Shown in pieces: positions 1 to 8,303 of a DNA stretch of 64,000 bases. The first letter of the stretch is position 1. The number at the start of each line of letters is the position of its first letter. The notes under the pieces were generated by a model that saw only the letters and a program-made list of their open reading frames with translations, ran no database searches and was not told the DNA's origin. The translations under genes and the position numbers were made by a program. Where the stretch lies: positions 124,001-188,000 of the forward strand of contig JBHYCS010000002.1 of assembly GCA_051861445.1 (NCBI GenBank), in the 5' to 3' direction. This DNA comes from Parasediminibacterium sp051861445 (GTDB taxonomy: Bacteria; Bacteroidota; Bacteroidia; Chitinophagales; Chitinophagaceae).

Positions 1-463
1 TGCTTACACTAGGTTTTAAATATTCTTGTAAATAAAAGCAACGAAACATATCGTTGTCATTGAATAAAATAACATCTTTAAACCCTAATGCATCAATTGC
101 TTTTTGAATAGATTGAGCAAATTTTTTATTGTTCCATTTATTTAAAAACTCGAAAATAAATTGACTTTTTATCCAATTAATAGACTCAATCATTTTATCT
201 GGAAACAAATTCCATAAGTTGTTTTGCAAAACAACAATGCTTGGTTCCTTTCCCTGAATTACCTGTATTCTTTTTTGAATTTTAGGCTCATTTTTATGTT
301 TATACAAGGTAATTCTATCAAGAGGAGAATTAACGTATAAAACTCGATTATGCTTACTAAATTCTAAGGCAATATTTTTACAATTGCTACCAATTTCAAC
401 ATCCCATGGCTGTTGGCCAACTACTACAATATCTCTTCCTGTAATTAAGGTATTAGGGTTCAT
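1..463 (-). CDS. Family 1 glycosyltransferase, N-terminal part (runs off the window)
   Basis: The gene starts at the ATG whose complement is at 461-463 and reads leftward off the window, so only the first ~154 residues are visible. The protein opens with VVVGQQPWDVEIGSN and continues with a segment ending VLYVNSPLDR. This is the pattern of the N-terminal Rossmann half of GT-B (TuaH-like, family 1) glycosyltransferases of Bacteroidota polysaccharide clusters. Its start overlaps the end of the upstream polymerase gene by 11 bp, which indicates translational coupling, so it is the distal visible member of the exopolysaccharide operon. It probably transfers a sugar to the lipid-linked repeat unit in the cytoplasm. 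The donor and acceptor cannot be read from the sequence. Confidence 0.8.
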   Translation of the reverse strand, partial: MNPNTLITGRDIVVVGQQPWDVEIGSNCKNIALEFSKHNRVLYVNSPLDRITLYKHKNEPKIQKRIQVIQGKEPSIVVLQNNLWNLFPDKMIESINWIKSQFIFEFLNKWNNKKFAQSIQKAIDALGFKDVILFNDNDMFRCFYLQEYLKPSVS

Positions 464-1961
464 GGGCTGTTAGTTTATTTTGTTCTTGATCTATTCTTAA
501 AGTAATTCCAATCATGGCTGCAGCTAAATAAAAATATACGTTCGATGGAAACTGTACCAATGCTTCTTGCGGAAAGTTACCAATATTAAACGCAAAAACT
601 ACCAAAGTAGCACCTAAACAATAACTTTTTAATTCAGGGTCTCGAATTTTATAATAATTATCAATACCTGTTTTCATAATTACAAACATCATAATTACAA
701 AAATGAGCAAGCCAATGGGGCCAGCCTCAACAGTAACACGTACATAACCACTGTCTGGTGGAAAATTTGCCAAATAAGTGCCTGGTGAAAACTTTTTACC
801 CCATTCTCCTGTAGAACCTAATCCACCACCAATTGGATGCGACCAAATAAACGGTTTTATACGTGCCTGATTAATTTTACGAACCTTATATGATGCATCA
901 TCATTTGGGCGAAATGCCGATTGAAAACGAAGAATGTTTTGATTAGATGTGGGCATAAATATTAATCCTACAAAAAAAACAGCAGCCACACAAACAAAAA
1001 TCAAGATTTTTTTACTGTACTTTAAAATCGCATACAACATTAGCCCAGCAGGTACTAATGGAAAAGCTCCTCTTGTACCAGAAAAAACCATATTAAACAA
1101 CATAGAGAAGATGAAAAAAATTACGAGTAGCCTTTTTGAAAAAGATAATGGCCCTGTTAACAATGCTATACAAAACAAGCTTGCCACCACCATGTTATAA
1201 GCAAACGTAACCGGATCTGAAAAAATAGAAAACTTACGCCAATGCCCTGCTATAAATAGCAATAATTGAATTTCATCGCTAGAATGTAAATAATCGTCTT
1301 CAAACTGAAAGAAGCCAAAAAATTCTTGCTTAAAGGCATACCAAGCTGCAAACACAGAAAAAAACATCCAAAACTTGATAACCGTTTTGATGAATGCTTT
1401 GGTGCGAATATTAAAAACGAAGATGTAATAACTTAATGCAACCACAGCAATGGTACGAACAGTATACACCCAAGCCGCCCTTGATGCAGCAGCAGGATTA
1501 CCCACCTGTAAAATATTGTACACAATCCAAACTAAAATGGCGGTACTTACAGACCCCTTCATTCTACTCCAATCTTTCTTTTTCTTTTGTTGAATAAAAA
1601 AGTTTAGAAAAAATAAAACCAACATTCCATCCATTAAAGTACCGAGTGGAAATTTCACACCCATTCTTAGCAAAAACATGATAGCATAGGCCAATGTTAT
1701 ATAGGCTAAAATACCCAGCTGAATATTGGTAACTAAAAAATAAACCAAGGGTAAACCAACAATGGCACCCATTAACAAAACCCCAATTACAAAACCTAAT
1801 TTGGCAATAGCAAACGAAAAAAAACAGGCTGCAAAACCCACTAAACAAATTCCAAAAACGTTGTTTAATTTTTCAATGATTACCCAACGCTTTAGTGTAG
1901 TCACAATTAATTGCCACTTACTTTTTTTTTCAGGTTGTATGGGTATCTGAAATAAACTCAT
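453..1961 (-). CDS. O-antigen polymerase/ligase family membrane protein (Wzy/WaaL-like)
   Basis: This 502-residue protein has about ten to twelve hydrophobic segments and a long soluble loop. The loop carries the family signatures: a SGTRGA motif near the middle, and GGGLGSTGEWGKK followed by PDSGYVRVTVEAGPIGLL towards the C-terminus, as in the Wzy_C / O-antigen ligase domain. Such proteins polymerise or ligate lipid-linked polysaccharide repeat units on the periplasmic side of the inner membrane. With a co-polymerase gene upstream in the same operon, a Wzy-type polymerase role is more likely than WaaL. The start codon directly abuts the stop of the 50-residue gene upstream (no spacer), and its end overlaps the next glycosyltransferase. 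Confidence 0.85.
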   Translation of the reverse strand: MSLFQIPIQPEKKSKWQLIVTTLKRWVIIEKLNNVFGICLVGFAACFFSFAIAKLGFVIGVLLMGAIVGLPLVYFLVTNIQLGILAYITLAYAIMFLLRMGVKFPLGTLMDGMLVLFFLNFFIQQKKKKDWSRMKGSVSTAILVWIVYNILQVGNPAAASRAAWVYTVRTIAVVALSYYIFVFNIRTKAFIKTVIKFWMFFSVFAAWYAFKQEFFGFFQFEDDYLHSSDEIQLLLFIAGHWRKFSIFSDPVTFAYNMVVASLFCIALLTGPLSFSKRLLVIFFIFSMLFNMVFSGTRGAFPLVPAGLMLYAILKYSKKILIFVCVAAVFFVGLIFMPTSNQNILRFQSAFRPNDDASYKVRKINQARIKPFIWSHPIGGGLGSTGEWGKKFSPGTYLANFPPDSGYVRVTVEAGPIGLLIFVIMMFVIMKTGIDNYYKIRDPELKSYCLGATLVVFAFNIGNFPQEALVQFPSNVYFYLAAAMIGITLRIDQEQNKLTAHEP

Positions 1962-2114
1962 TTAAACAGAAGAAGGTAAAAGCATTTTTAAAAACAGAAA
2001 AACCAAAATAAATAAAACAAATCCAATAGCTACTTTGTGCATGTAAAAGTCTATTTTCTTTTGCGTTTCTTCTTTCTTTTTTAGTTTGTGCTGTGTGGTT
2101 GGTTCAATACGCAT
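1962..2114 (-). CDS. Small single-span membrane protein in the polysaccharide operon
   Basis: This is a 50-residue reading frame from an ATG at 2112-2114 to a TAA at 1962-1964. It has a highly charged first half (KLKKKEETQKK), one strongly hydrophobic segment of about 20 residues (roughly 28-47), and a short tail ending LLPSSV. It exactly fills the gap between the family 2 glycosyltransferase (13 bp upstream) and the polymerase (0 bp downstream), on the same strand, which argues that it is a real gene. I do not recognise a family. The layout suggests an inner-membrane protein with its basic N-terminus inside, perhaps an accessory subunit of the glycosyltransferase or polymerase. Confidence 0.65.
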   Translation of the reverse strand: MRIEPTTQHKLKKKEETQKKIDFYMHKVAIGFVLFILVFLFLKMLLPSSV

Positions 2115-2127
2115 ATTGAAAAATATT

Positions 2128-3324
2128 TTACTTTATTTCTTCAATGGTTTTATCATGAAAATGCTGTGTAGCTACCGAAAATTGATTGGCTTTACGCACT
2201 TTTAATAAAGATAATACTTGATGAAAGATAAATGAAGGAATACCCCATAATGATTGATAAATACGTTTATCAGTTGGTGAACACAAGAGAGCAATAAAAA
2301 AGCCCAATACAAAAAGAAAAAACGCAGCTATCCAAACTAAAAAACTTGTAATACTTACAAATATGCTTATGCCCATACACAAAACAGACAACAATAAGAA
2401 TATAAATAATGGTGGACGCAACAATACAAAACCGAAAATAAATTGGTTCCAATTAAAGCCAGTTATTCCTTTTGCCATAATGGTAAATCCAAATTTAAAA
2501 TAGCGAAACCAAGTATTAATCCATCTTGCTCTTTGTTTTACCAATTGTTCTGATTGTGATGTTTTTTCGTCGTATACAATTGCATTCTGGTTAAATGCAA
2601 TTCTATGCTTACGTACCAAAATCTCTTTTTGTAACACTTTATCAAAACCAGCACCAGTAATATCTAAATGTCCTAAACACTCTTTGTATAAATCTACTGT
2701 AAATGCCATTCCTGAACCTGCAAGTGTGGCTGAAGAACCAGCTTCGAATAAAATTTTTCCATCGAAAAAATGATAGTACACATCTCTTGCTGCATCTACA
2801 CAAGCAACTGTTGTATCTAAATTTTTAGCTTTTCTTTCACCTTGAACAGCAATAAATCCTGCATTAAAATATTTATCTAACTCTATTAAATAGTTTGGTT
2901 CAACCAAGTTATCGCTATCAATAATGGTAAGGCGTTTGTGTGGTCTTTTAAAATGGTTGATGGCATAAAAATGAGATCTTGTATTGCTACCTAATGTTTC
3001 TGGTGGACGTAAAACGATTACCCTTTCATCTGAAAAATGAAGTTTACTAACATCACACTTATCTGCAACTATATAAATTAGGTAATTACTATATTTCAAA
3101 CGTAAAAGCGAATCGATAACAGGTGGTAAAGTATGCGTTTGCTCGTAAGCTGTTACAATAATGGCATAATCTGTTTCTACATTACTTTGCACTGCTTTAG
3201 CTGCCCAATTGGGTTTAGGTTTTAGGAGATAAACAAGTAAAATAATGATTGGAAATACAAGGTTATATCCAATAATGAATTGAAAAATAATCCAAAAAAT
3301 ATGTCCAACTTCAGTTATCGACAT
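2128..3324 (-). CDS. Membrane family 2 glycosyltransferase
   Basis: This is a processive-type GT-A glycosyltransferase of 398 residues. It has an N-terminal membrane segment (about 8-33), a cytoplasmic catalytic domain, the nucleotide-sugar-binding DSD at 136-138, a GSGMAF acceptor region near 204, the Q264-x-x-R267-W268 motif typical of cellulose synthase / N-acetylglucosaminyltransferase-like enzymes, and two or three C-terminal membrane helices (about 300-360). It should add sugars from a UDP-linked donor to a lipid-linked or growing polysaccharide. It lies 24 bp downstream of the co-polymerase gene and is followed by a tiny membrane protein and the polymerase, so it belongs to the same operon. 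The sugar specificity is not predictable here. Confidence 0.88.
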   Translation of the reverse strand: MSITEVGHIFWIIFQFIIGYNLVFPIIILLVYLLKPKPNWAAKAVQSNVETDYAIIVTAYEQTHTLPPVIDSLLRLKYSNYLIYIVADKCDVSKLHFSDERVIVLRPPETLGSNTRSHFYAINHFKRPHKRLTIIDSDNLVEPNYLIELDKYFNAGFIAVQGERKAKNLDTTVACVDAARDVYYHFFDGKILFEAGSSATLAGSGMAFTVDLYKECLGHLDITGAGFDKVLQKEILVRKHRIAFNQNAIVYDEKTSQSEQLVKQRARWINTWFRYFKFGFTIMAKGITGFNWNQFIFGFVLLRPPLFIFLLLSVLCMGISIFVSITSFLVWIAAFFLFVLGFFIALLCSPTDKRIYQSLWGIPSFIFHQVLSLLKVRKANQFSVATQHFHDKTIEEIK

Positions 3325-3348
3325 GGTGTTTTATTTTGCTTTCACAAT

Positions 3349-5523
3349 TTATGCTTTCTGCTTTTTCTTTTTTGCAGTTACTTTTCCAATTTTATTTAAA
3401 ATAAATCCTGCAAACTGTTTTCCAAAACTTTTCAAATAATCTATTTGCTGTTGTTTTGCCAAGTTAATGGTTTGGTTAGCCGCAAAAACTGCCACAACTT
3501 TATCAGAAATAGAAATCCATTCTTTTGCTTTATTCAGATCTTCTAGTGAAGGTACTTCTATCAATACTACATCAAACCTATTTTTAAATTGCTCTAATTG
3601 CTGAACAATGTTTCTTTTTCCTGCAATTTCAAAAAGCGATAAATCTGTAATTCTCGCTCCAATAACAGCAATTTTATCTTTTACAACAATGTCGTAATCT
3701 TTTTTTCTACCCAATAATAAATCTTCTAAATACACGGTTGGTTGTGTAATTTCTGTAATTGCAGCCTCTGAAAAATCTCCATCAATTAATAATACTTTTT
3801 TATTAATCATGGTATAAGCATAAGCCAAACTTAACGATAAAATAGTTTTACCTTCTTTTGGTACAATGCTAGTTATGGCAACAATTTTATCGTCTTGCAA
3901 TTCATGGTCTAATTCGTAACGAGTAGAGCGTAATAATTTTTTAAAATAGTTGTTAGATACGTCACTTTCTTGCTTCCAAATAAGTGGCAAGTCTAACAAT
4001 GCTGTTTTTACAAATGGTATAAATCCTAAAATAGTAGTATCTGTTTTATCAGCTAATTCTTTTGGAACTTTTACAGATTCATCAAAAAAGAAAATAACAA
4101 AAAACACCACCATACAAAAAATAAAACTTAGCAATCCACTCAACACTACTAAAATCATTTTTTTAGATGGTTGTGCAGGGCCAGGCATGGCTATTTCTAC
4201 TTGGCGTAGCTTTACACTAAAGCTAGCTTCCATAGTTGTTTGGTTATATTTTTTAAGTATTTCTATGTATTCGTTGGTAGCCAAGTTTACCGCACTTTCA
4301 TAAGATTGAACAACAGCTTCATGGGGTACAATTTCATCGAAGCGTTTGTTTAATTGTGCCAACTCTTTGTCTAATACACTTAAGCTGTATACTTCTAAAT
4401 CTAAAGCAATTTGATATTTTACTTTTTCGTTGATTAATTGTTGTTTTACTAAACTTGGATTTAGTAAATACCGATTTTCAGCTTCTTTAATTTCTTCTGT
4501 TTGAACTTTGTTCAAAGAATCAATTTGCAATTGAATTTGAGGATTATAATTACTAGTAATTAAGGCTTCGTTTAATAACTTTAATTTATCGGTGGTACTA
4601 CTAATATTTGTATTAATTTTTATGGCAATATTGTTCAAGTAGGATTTATCCTTCGGATCGAATTTGGCATCTATTTCTTTTAAAGCACCTTGATATGAAC
4701 TGATATTTTTAAGTGCTAATTCTCTTTTTGTTTCAAAATCGGCAATTTGAGTATATAAAATTTTAGCCTGCTCGTTTAAGTTTAAGATTCTGTTTTTTAT
4801 TTTATAACTCTTTAAATTACCAACATCTACTTTTAAAGCCCCTTCTTTTTGCCTTAATAAACTATCTAAAAAATCTACTGCTTTAAATTGATTCTCTCTC
4901 TCTGTATTAATATAATAATTTAAAAACTCTTCTGTTAAAGCATTTACTACAAAAGCAGATAAATAAGAATTATCTGATTCGTATTCTATTACAATAAAAT
5001 CGCTGTTATTGAGTCGGTAAATGGTTAATTTGTTTTTTAAAGATGCTTCATCATAACCCATAGAAGCAATTACTTTACTCAATCCTTTTTGGTCTTCATC
5101 CCAAAGTGATAGTGCTTTTTTTTGTTTATAAAACGTTGTATAAACATCAATGGCATGTTTTTTTGCCTCTAGGTTTTTATCTAAATCTTCAACAAGTTTG
5201 CTTTTTTTTCTGTAAGGAGTATCAGAAGTTAAATCATGTAAAATTAATCGATACGATACTTGATCGAAAAGCTGTTTTAACTGAATGGTTTGTAATAAAT
5301 TAGTGAATTGCTGGTTTACTTTTGACTCTACAAAACCTTCTTTGAAATCAAAAATTTTTGCATCACCTTGATCGGCTAATCCTGTTGCTATTTTTGTTTT
5401 AGAAATATAAATATCTGGTAACTTTCTTACCATAAAGTAGGTAATTGTTACAGCCAATAAAGGCACGGCAATAAGTATAAACTTTCGCCTTCGTAACAAA
5501 TTAAGAAAGTTAGTTAATTCCAT
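3349..5523 (-). CDS. GumC/Wzc-like polysaccharide co-polymerase with degenerate kinase domain
   Basis: This 724-residue protein has an N-terminal Wzz-type chain-length domain with a first membrane helix at about 15-33, a long periplasmic coiled-coil stretch (about 200-400), a GPAQPSKK motif before the second helix (around residues 455-480), and a C-terminal P-loop domain. The P-loop domain resembles BY-kinases but is altered. Walker A reads VPKEGKT (554-560, normally PGEGKS/T), Walker A' is LLIDGD (578-583) and the Walker B position reads FDVVLIE (650-656) with Glu for Asp. There is no C-terminal tyrosine cluster; the tail is Lys-rich. It probably controls chain length and export, perhaps without autophosphorylation. 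It overlaps the upstream gene by 1 bp (TAATG). Confidence 0.88.
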   Translation of the reverse strand: MELTNFLNLLRRRKFILIAVPLLAVTITYFMVRKLPDIYISKTKIATGLADQGDAKIFDFKEGFVESKVNQQFTNLLQTIQLKQLFDQVSYRLILHDLTSDTPYRKKSKLVEDLDKNLEAKKHAIDVYTTFYKQKKALSLWDEDQKGLSKVIASMGYDEASLKNKLTIYRLNNSDFIVIEYESDNSYLSAFVVNALTEEFLNYYINTERENQFKAVDFLDSLLRQKEGALKVDVGNLKSYKIKNRILNLNEQAKILYTQIADFETKRELALKNISSYQGALKEIDAKFDPKDKSYLNNIAIKINTNISSTTDKLKLLNEALITSNYNPQIQLQIDSLNKVQTEEIKEAENRYLLNPSLVKQQLINEKVKYQIALDLEVYSLSVLDKELAQLNKRFDEIVPHEAVVQSYESAVNLATNEYIEILKKYNQTTMEASFSVKLRQVEIAMPGPAQPSKKMILVVLSGLLSFIFCMVVFFVIFFFDESVKVPKELADKTDTTILGFIPFVKTALLDLPLIWKQESDVSNNYFKKLLRSTRYELDHELQDDKIVAITSIVPKEGKTILSLSLAYAYTMINKKVLLIDGDFSEAAITEITQPTVYLEDLLLGRKKDYDIVVKDKIAVIGARITDLSLFEIAGKRNIVQQLEQFKNRFDVVLIEVPSLEDLNKAKEWISISDKVVAVFAANQTINLAKQQQIDYLKSFGKQFAGFILNKIGKVTAKKKKQKA

Positions 5524-6242
5524 TAGTGAATGTCTTCTAATTTTTTACCCAATATTTCTTCTAATGTACTTTTTGCCGTTAGTACTGCTCCTTCTGCTGC
5601 TATTACAATTTGCTTTTGTCCTGTTAAAGCAATAATTGCTTTGCTATAATTTTCTAAGCTTTCTTCGCCTTTTTCAAACCGATATTTACTTTGTTTTACA
5701 ACACTACTTAAATCAATCACTGTTGAACTTTGCGATTTTAAAACTGCTCGTTGCTGTATGTAAGCAAAGTATCTTCTTTTTACTTCTGCTTCAATGTTTA
5801 AATGATATTCTTCAATATCTAGTTTTGCAATTGCTAATTCGTTTTTTGCTTGTTTAATAATAAATGGTCGTTGTAAAACGGCAGCTATATTAAATCCAAA
5901 ACCAATTTGATAACCCGATAACGTTAATCCCGTTGCTGTAACAGTATTTGAAGGACTGTACGACATGGAGAAGTTTACAAATTCGCCCCAACCTCTTTTT
6001 TCCTTTTTAATATTATCTGCAGCTATTTGTATCCTTTTTTGATAGGCTTTCATTTTAGGATAATATGCTTTTGCAGTATCAATTAATTTTTGCAGGAAAA
6101 CATAATTTACATCTGGCATCATCGACTCTTGTGCAATACAATGCCTGTTTAATAGCATTAAACCACCAAAAAATAAAAAAATAACGATTTTTTTTAACAT
6201 AAAACGATATGCCATACTACTGCAATAATACCTTAATATCAA
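5523..6242 (-). CDS. Half-length TolC-like outer membrane protein
   Basis: This protein of up to 239 residues has the look of one outer membrane efflux (OEP) repeat. A signal peptide ending in IAQ is followed by heptad-rich helices (VKQSKYRFEKGEESLENYSKAI is typical of TolC coiled coils) with a short beta region between. TolC-family proteins normally have two such repeats and 420-480 residues, as in the gene at 17786-19159, so this is about half size. The first ATG is at 6240-6242. A start at 6198-6200 (residue 15, MLKK) gives a cleaner signal peptide and may be the true one. It is the first gene of the polysaccharide operon, and no Wza-type export gene is visible, so it may supply the outer membrane channel. 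Confidence 0.72.
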   Translation of the reverse strand: MILRYYCSSMAYRFMLKKIVIFLFFGGLMLLNRHCIAQESMMPDVNYVFLQKLIDTAKAYYPKMKAYQKRIQIAADNIKKEKRGWGEFVNFSMSYSPSNTVTATGLTLSGYQIGFGFNIAAVLQRPFIIKQAKNELAIAKLDIEEYHLNIEAEVKRRYFAYIQQRAVLKSQSSTVIDLSSVVKQSKYRFEKGEESLENYSKAIIALTGQKQIVIAAEGAVLTAKSTLEEILGKKLEDIH

Positions 6243-6637
6243 CCTAAAACGCTAGTATGTGAAAAAACAGGTACAGCAAAGTGGGTTAAACCACATTTGT
6301 TAAGAATTAGTATGGAAGCATACTGTTTTAAAAAATGGTTCAATACAGCGTTTTTAGTGGTTTATATCAATTTTTGATCTAGTAATCAATTGTATTCGTC
6401 TATTTCTACTTATTGATACTTTGTTAATCAAAATGTGAATAACTCTCTTCCATAACATAGTTTACCATTTCTTAATGATTGAATACAACTTTATACTCAA
6501 CATTTTGTAATAAGATAGATATGGTTGTTTACACAATTGTTTTGTGTTATATCGGTATTTATAATTTTAGCCCTAACAATAATGCAAGTAAATTTCTACC
6601 AAAATAAATTGCACATTTGCACTCTTGTTTTTAGCCC
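6243..6637. promoter_or_regulatory. Divergent promoter region between the polysaccharide operon and recR
   Basis: These 395 bp hold no gene and are very AT-rich. For recR, TTTG at 6542-6545 and TAATTTTA at 6563-6570 (7 of 8 to TAnnTTTG) are a possible Bacteroidota promoter with 17 bp between them. A near-palindrome, GTGGGTTAAACCAC, lies at 6281-6294 about 40 bp before the polysaccharide operon and could be an operator. Nothing else is recognisable. Confidence 0.4.
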
Positions 6638-7252
6638 ATGCAATTACCATCACAATTAATAGAAAATGCAGTTGCCGAGTTTTCGAAATTACCTGGAATT
6701 GGTAAGAAAACAGCCTTACGTTTGGTGTTACATTTATTGAAGCAAAATGTAAACGAAGTGCAATTTTTTGGTGAAACCATTGCAAAAATGAGAAGAGATA
6801 TTCAGTTTTGCCAACGTTGTTTTAATATTAGTGATGGTATTATTTGTACTATTTGCAACAATGTAAATCGGCAACAACAATTAATTTGTGTGGTAGAGAA
6901 TATAAGAGATGTTATTGCTATTGAAAGTACGCAACAATACAATGGAACTTATCATGTTTTGGGTGGAATTATATCTCCATTAGACGGAATTGGACCTGAC
7001 CAATTGAATATCGAAAGTTTAGTAAGCCGAATTGAAGCGGAGCAAACTGAAGAAATTTTATTTGCATTAAACCCAAACATTCAAGGCGATACTACCATTT
7101 ATTATATTCAAAAAAAGATTCAGCATTTACCTGTTAAAGTAACCACAATTGCTCGTGGCATTGCGTTTGGTGGAGAATTAGAATTTGCCGATGAAATGAC
7201 ACTAGCAAGAAGCATTGCCAATAGGTTACCTATTCAACAATATGTAAAATAA
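6638..7252 (+). CDS. recR: Recombination mediator protein RecR
   Basis: This 204-residue protein has the family's usual length and domain order: helix-hairpin-helix (FSKLPGIGKKTA, residues 15-26), a C4 zinc finger (FCQRCF ... CTIC, about 57-72) and a Toprim domain starting at CVVENIRDVIAIE, with HVLGGIISPLDGIGP after it. RecR works with RecO (and RecF) to load RecA on SSB-coated single-stranded DNA in the RecFOR repair pathway. The start at 6638 is the only one that keeps the N-terminal helix. It stands apart from the divergent polysaccharide operon and lies 87 bp before the cytochrome gene. Confidence 0.97.
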   Translation: MQLPSQLIENAVAEFSKLPGIGKKTALRLVLHLLKQNVNEVQFFGETIAKMRRDIQFCQRCFNISDGIICTICNNVNRQQQLICVVENIRDVIAIESTQQYNGTYHVLGGIISPLDGIGPDQLNIESLVSRIEAEQTEEILFALNPNIQGDTTIYYIQKKIQHLPVKVTTIARGIAFGGELEFADEMTLARSIANRLPIQQYVK

Positions 7253-7339
7253 ATATCGATTTACGCATTAAGCAACCTTTTTCAAAGCCATCTCGTATAT
7301 AGCAGTAACTTGTTTTCATCGTTTAATTTTTACTGATTT

Positions 7340-7723
7340 ATGAAAAGAATAATATTACTGATAGCAGTTGCTTGTGTTGCTATTGTTGCTATTCAGAGCT
7401 GTCAATATAAAAAAGAGGCAATTGCTTATCCTGCTGCTGCAACTTGTGATACAGCAGTTGTACGCTATAGTGTAGAAGTAAGAAATATTATCGCAGCCAA
7501 TTGTAATAGTTGCCATGCTGCTAACGTAGCAAACAGTCAAGGTGCTGGCTATGTATTAGATAGTTACAATGCAATAAGACCATATGCTGCATCTAAATTA
7601 TTGCTCAACGTTATTCAACGTAATAGCGGCTTCAGTCCGATGCCAAAAAATGCTCCTAAACTTTCAGATTGTGACATTGCCAAGGTTCGTATTTGGATAG
7701 CAAATGGTTACCCCAACAATTAG
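7340..7723 (+). CDS. Small cytochrome c lipoprotein
   Basis: This 127-residue protein has a lipoprotein signal peptide (lipobox IQSC, Cys21) followed by a single c-type heme site C55-N-S-C58-H59. M101 (in SPMPK) is the likely sixth ligand, and the segment DIAKVRIWIANGYPNN resembles the C-terminal helix of planctomycete/Bacteroidota class I cytochromes c. It should be a membrane-anchored periplasmic electron carrier. It begins a run of same-strand genes with two YceI-like proteins and a DUF5777 beta-barrel. I infer a shared role in envelope electron or lipid/quinone handling; no substrate is evident. Confidence 0.85.
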   Translation: MKRIILLIAVACVAIVAIQSCQYKKEAIAYPAAATCDTAVVRYSVEVRNIIAANCNSCHAANVANSQGAGYVLDSYNAIRPYAASKLLLNVIQRNSGFSPMPKNAPKLSDCDIAKVRIWIANGYPNN

Positions 7724-7752
7724 AATTTTATCATCTTTTTATACCCATAACT

Positions 7753-8292
7753 ATGCAAAAGCGAATAATTGTAGGTACTTTATTGTGCCTGTTTAGTAGC
7801 TATTTATCAGCACAAACCATTTACCAAACAAAATCGGCTAAGGTTAAGTTTTTTTCTGCCACAACAGTTGAAAACATTGAAGCGGTTAACAATCAAGTAA
7901 ATGCTAAACTATCTACCAATGGACAAATGGTATTTATTTTAGCTATTAGAGGTTTTGTGTTTAAAAACGCTTTGATGCAAGAGCATTTCAACGAAAACTA
8001 TATGGAAAGTGATAAATTTCCGAAAGCCAATTTTTTTGGCAACATCACCAATATAAATACAGTAAATTTTTCTAAAGATGGTAGTTATCCTGTTAGCGTA
8101 AATGGTGATATGGAAATTCATGGTGTAAAACAAAAAGTAAACGCCACAGGTACTATTGATATAAAAAATGGAAAAATTGCAGCTAAAAGTATTTTTAAAA
8201 TTACAATTACCAACTTTGGAATTAAAGGCAGTTATATAGGCGATAAAATAGCCAAAGAAATTGAAATTACAGTTCAAAGTACATACGAATAA
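7753..8292 (+). CDS. YceI-like secreted protein (copy 1)
   Basis: This 179-residue protein has a signal peptide (cleavage near YLSAQ) and the YceI lipocalin-like beta-barrel pattern: LMQEHFNENYMESDKFPKA (positions about 80-100) and later MEIHGVKQKVNATG, which matches the family's 'DFFxxxxFPxAxF ... GxLTixGvTkxv' pattern. YceI proteins bind polyisoprenoid or other apolar ligands in the periplasm. The start is set at the ATG at 7753 because an earlier in-frame start would lie inside the preceding cytochrome gene and leave no signal peptide at the N-terminus. A clear paralogue is encoded at 9772-10314. The next gene follows after 11 bp. Confidence 0.88.
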   Translation: MQKRIIVGTLLCLFSSYLSAQTIYQTKSAKVKFFSATTVENIEAVNNQVNAKLSTNGQMVFILAIRGFVFKNALMQEHFNENYMESDKFPKANFFGNITNINTVNFSKDGSYPVSVNGDMEIHGVKQKVNATGTIDIKNGKIAAKSIFKITITNFGIKGSYIGDKIAKEIEITVQSTYE

Positions 8293-8303
8293 ACCCAAAA
8301 AAC

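Noticed and set aside
949..1200. Plus-strand frame inside the polymerase gene
   Set aside because: Shadow of the membrane protein gene on the minus strand; no start context or family.
7693..7752. Upstream in-frame start for YceI copy 1
   Set aside because: It lies inside the cytochrome c gene and would bury the signal peptide. The ATG at 7753 is the natural start.
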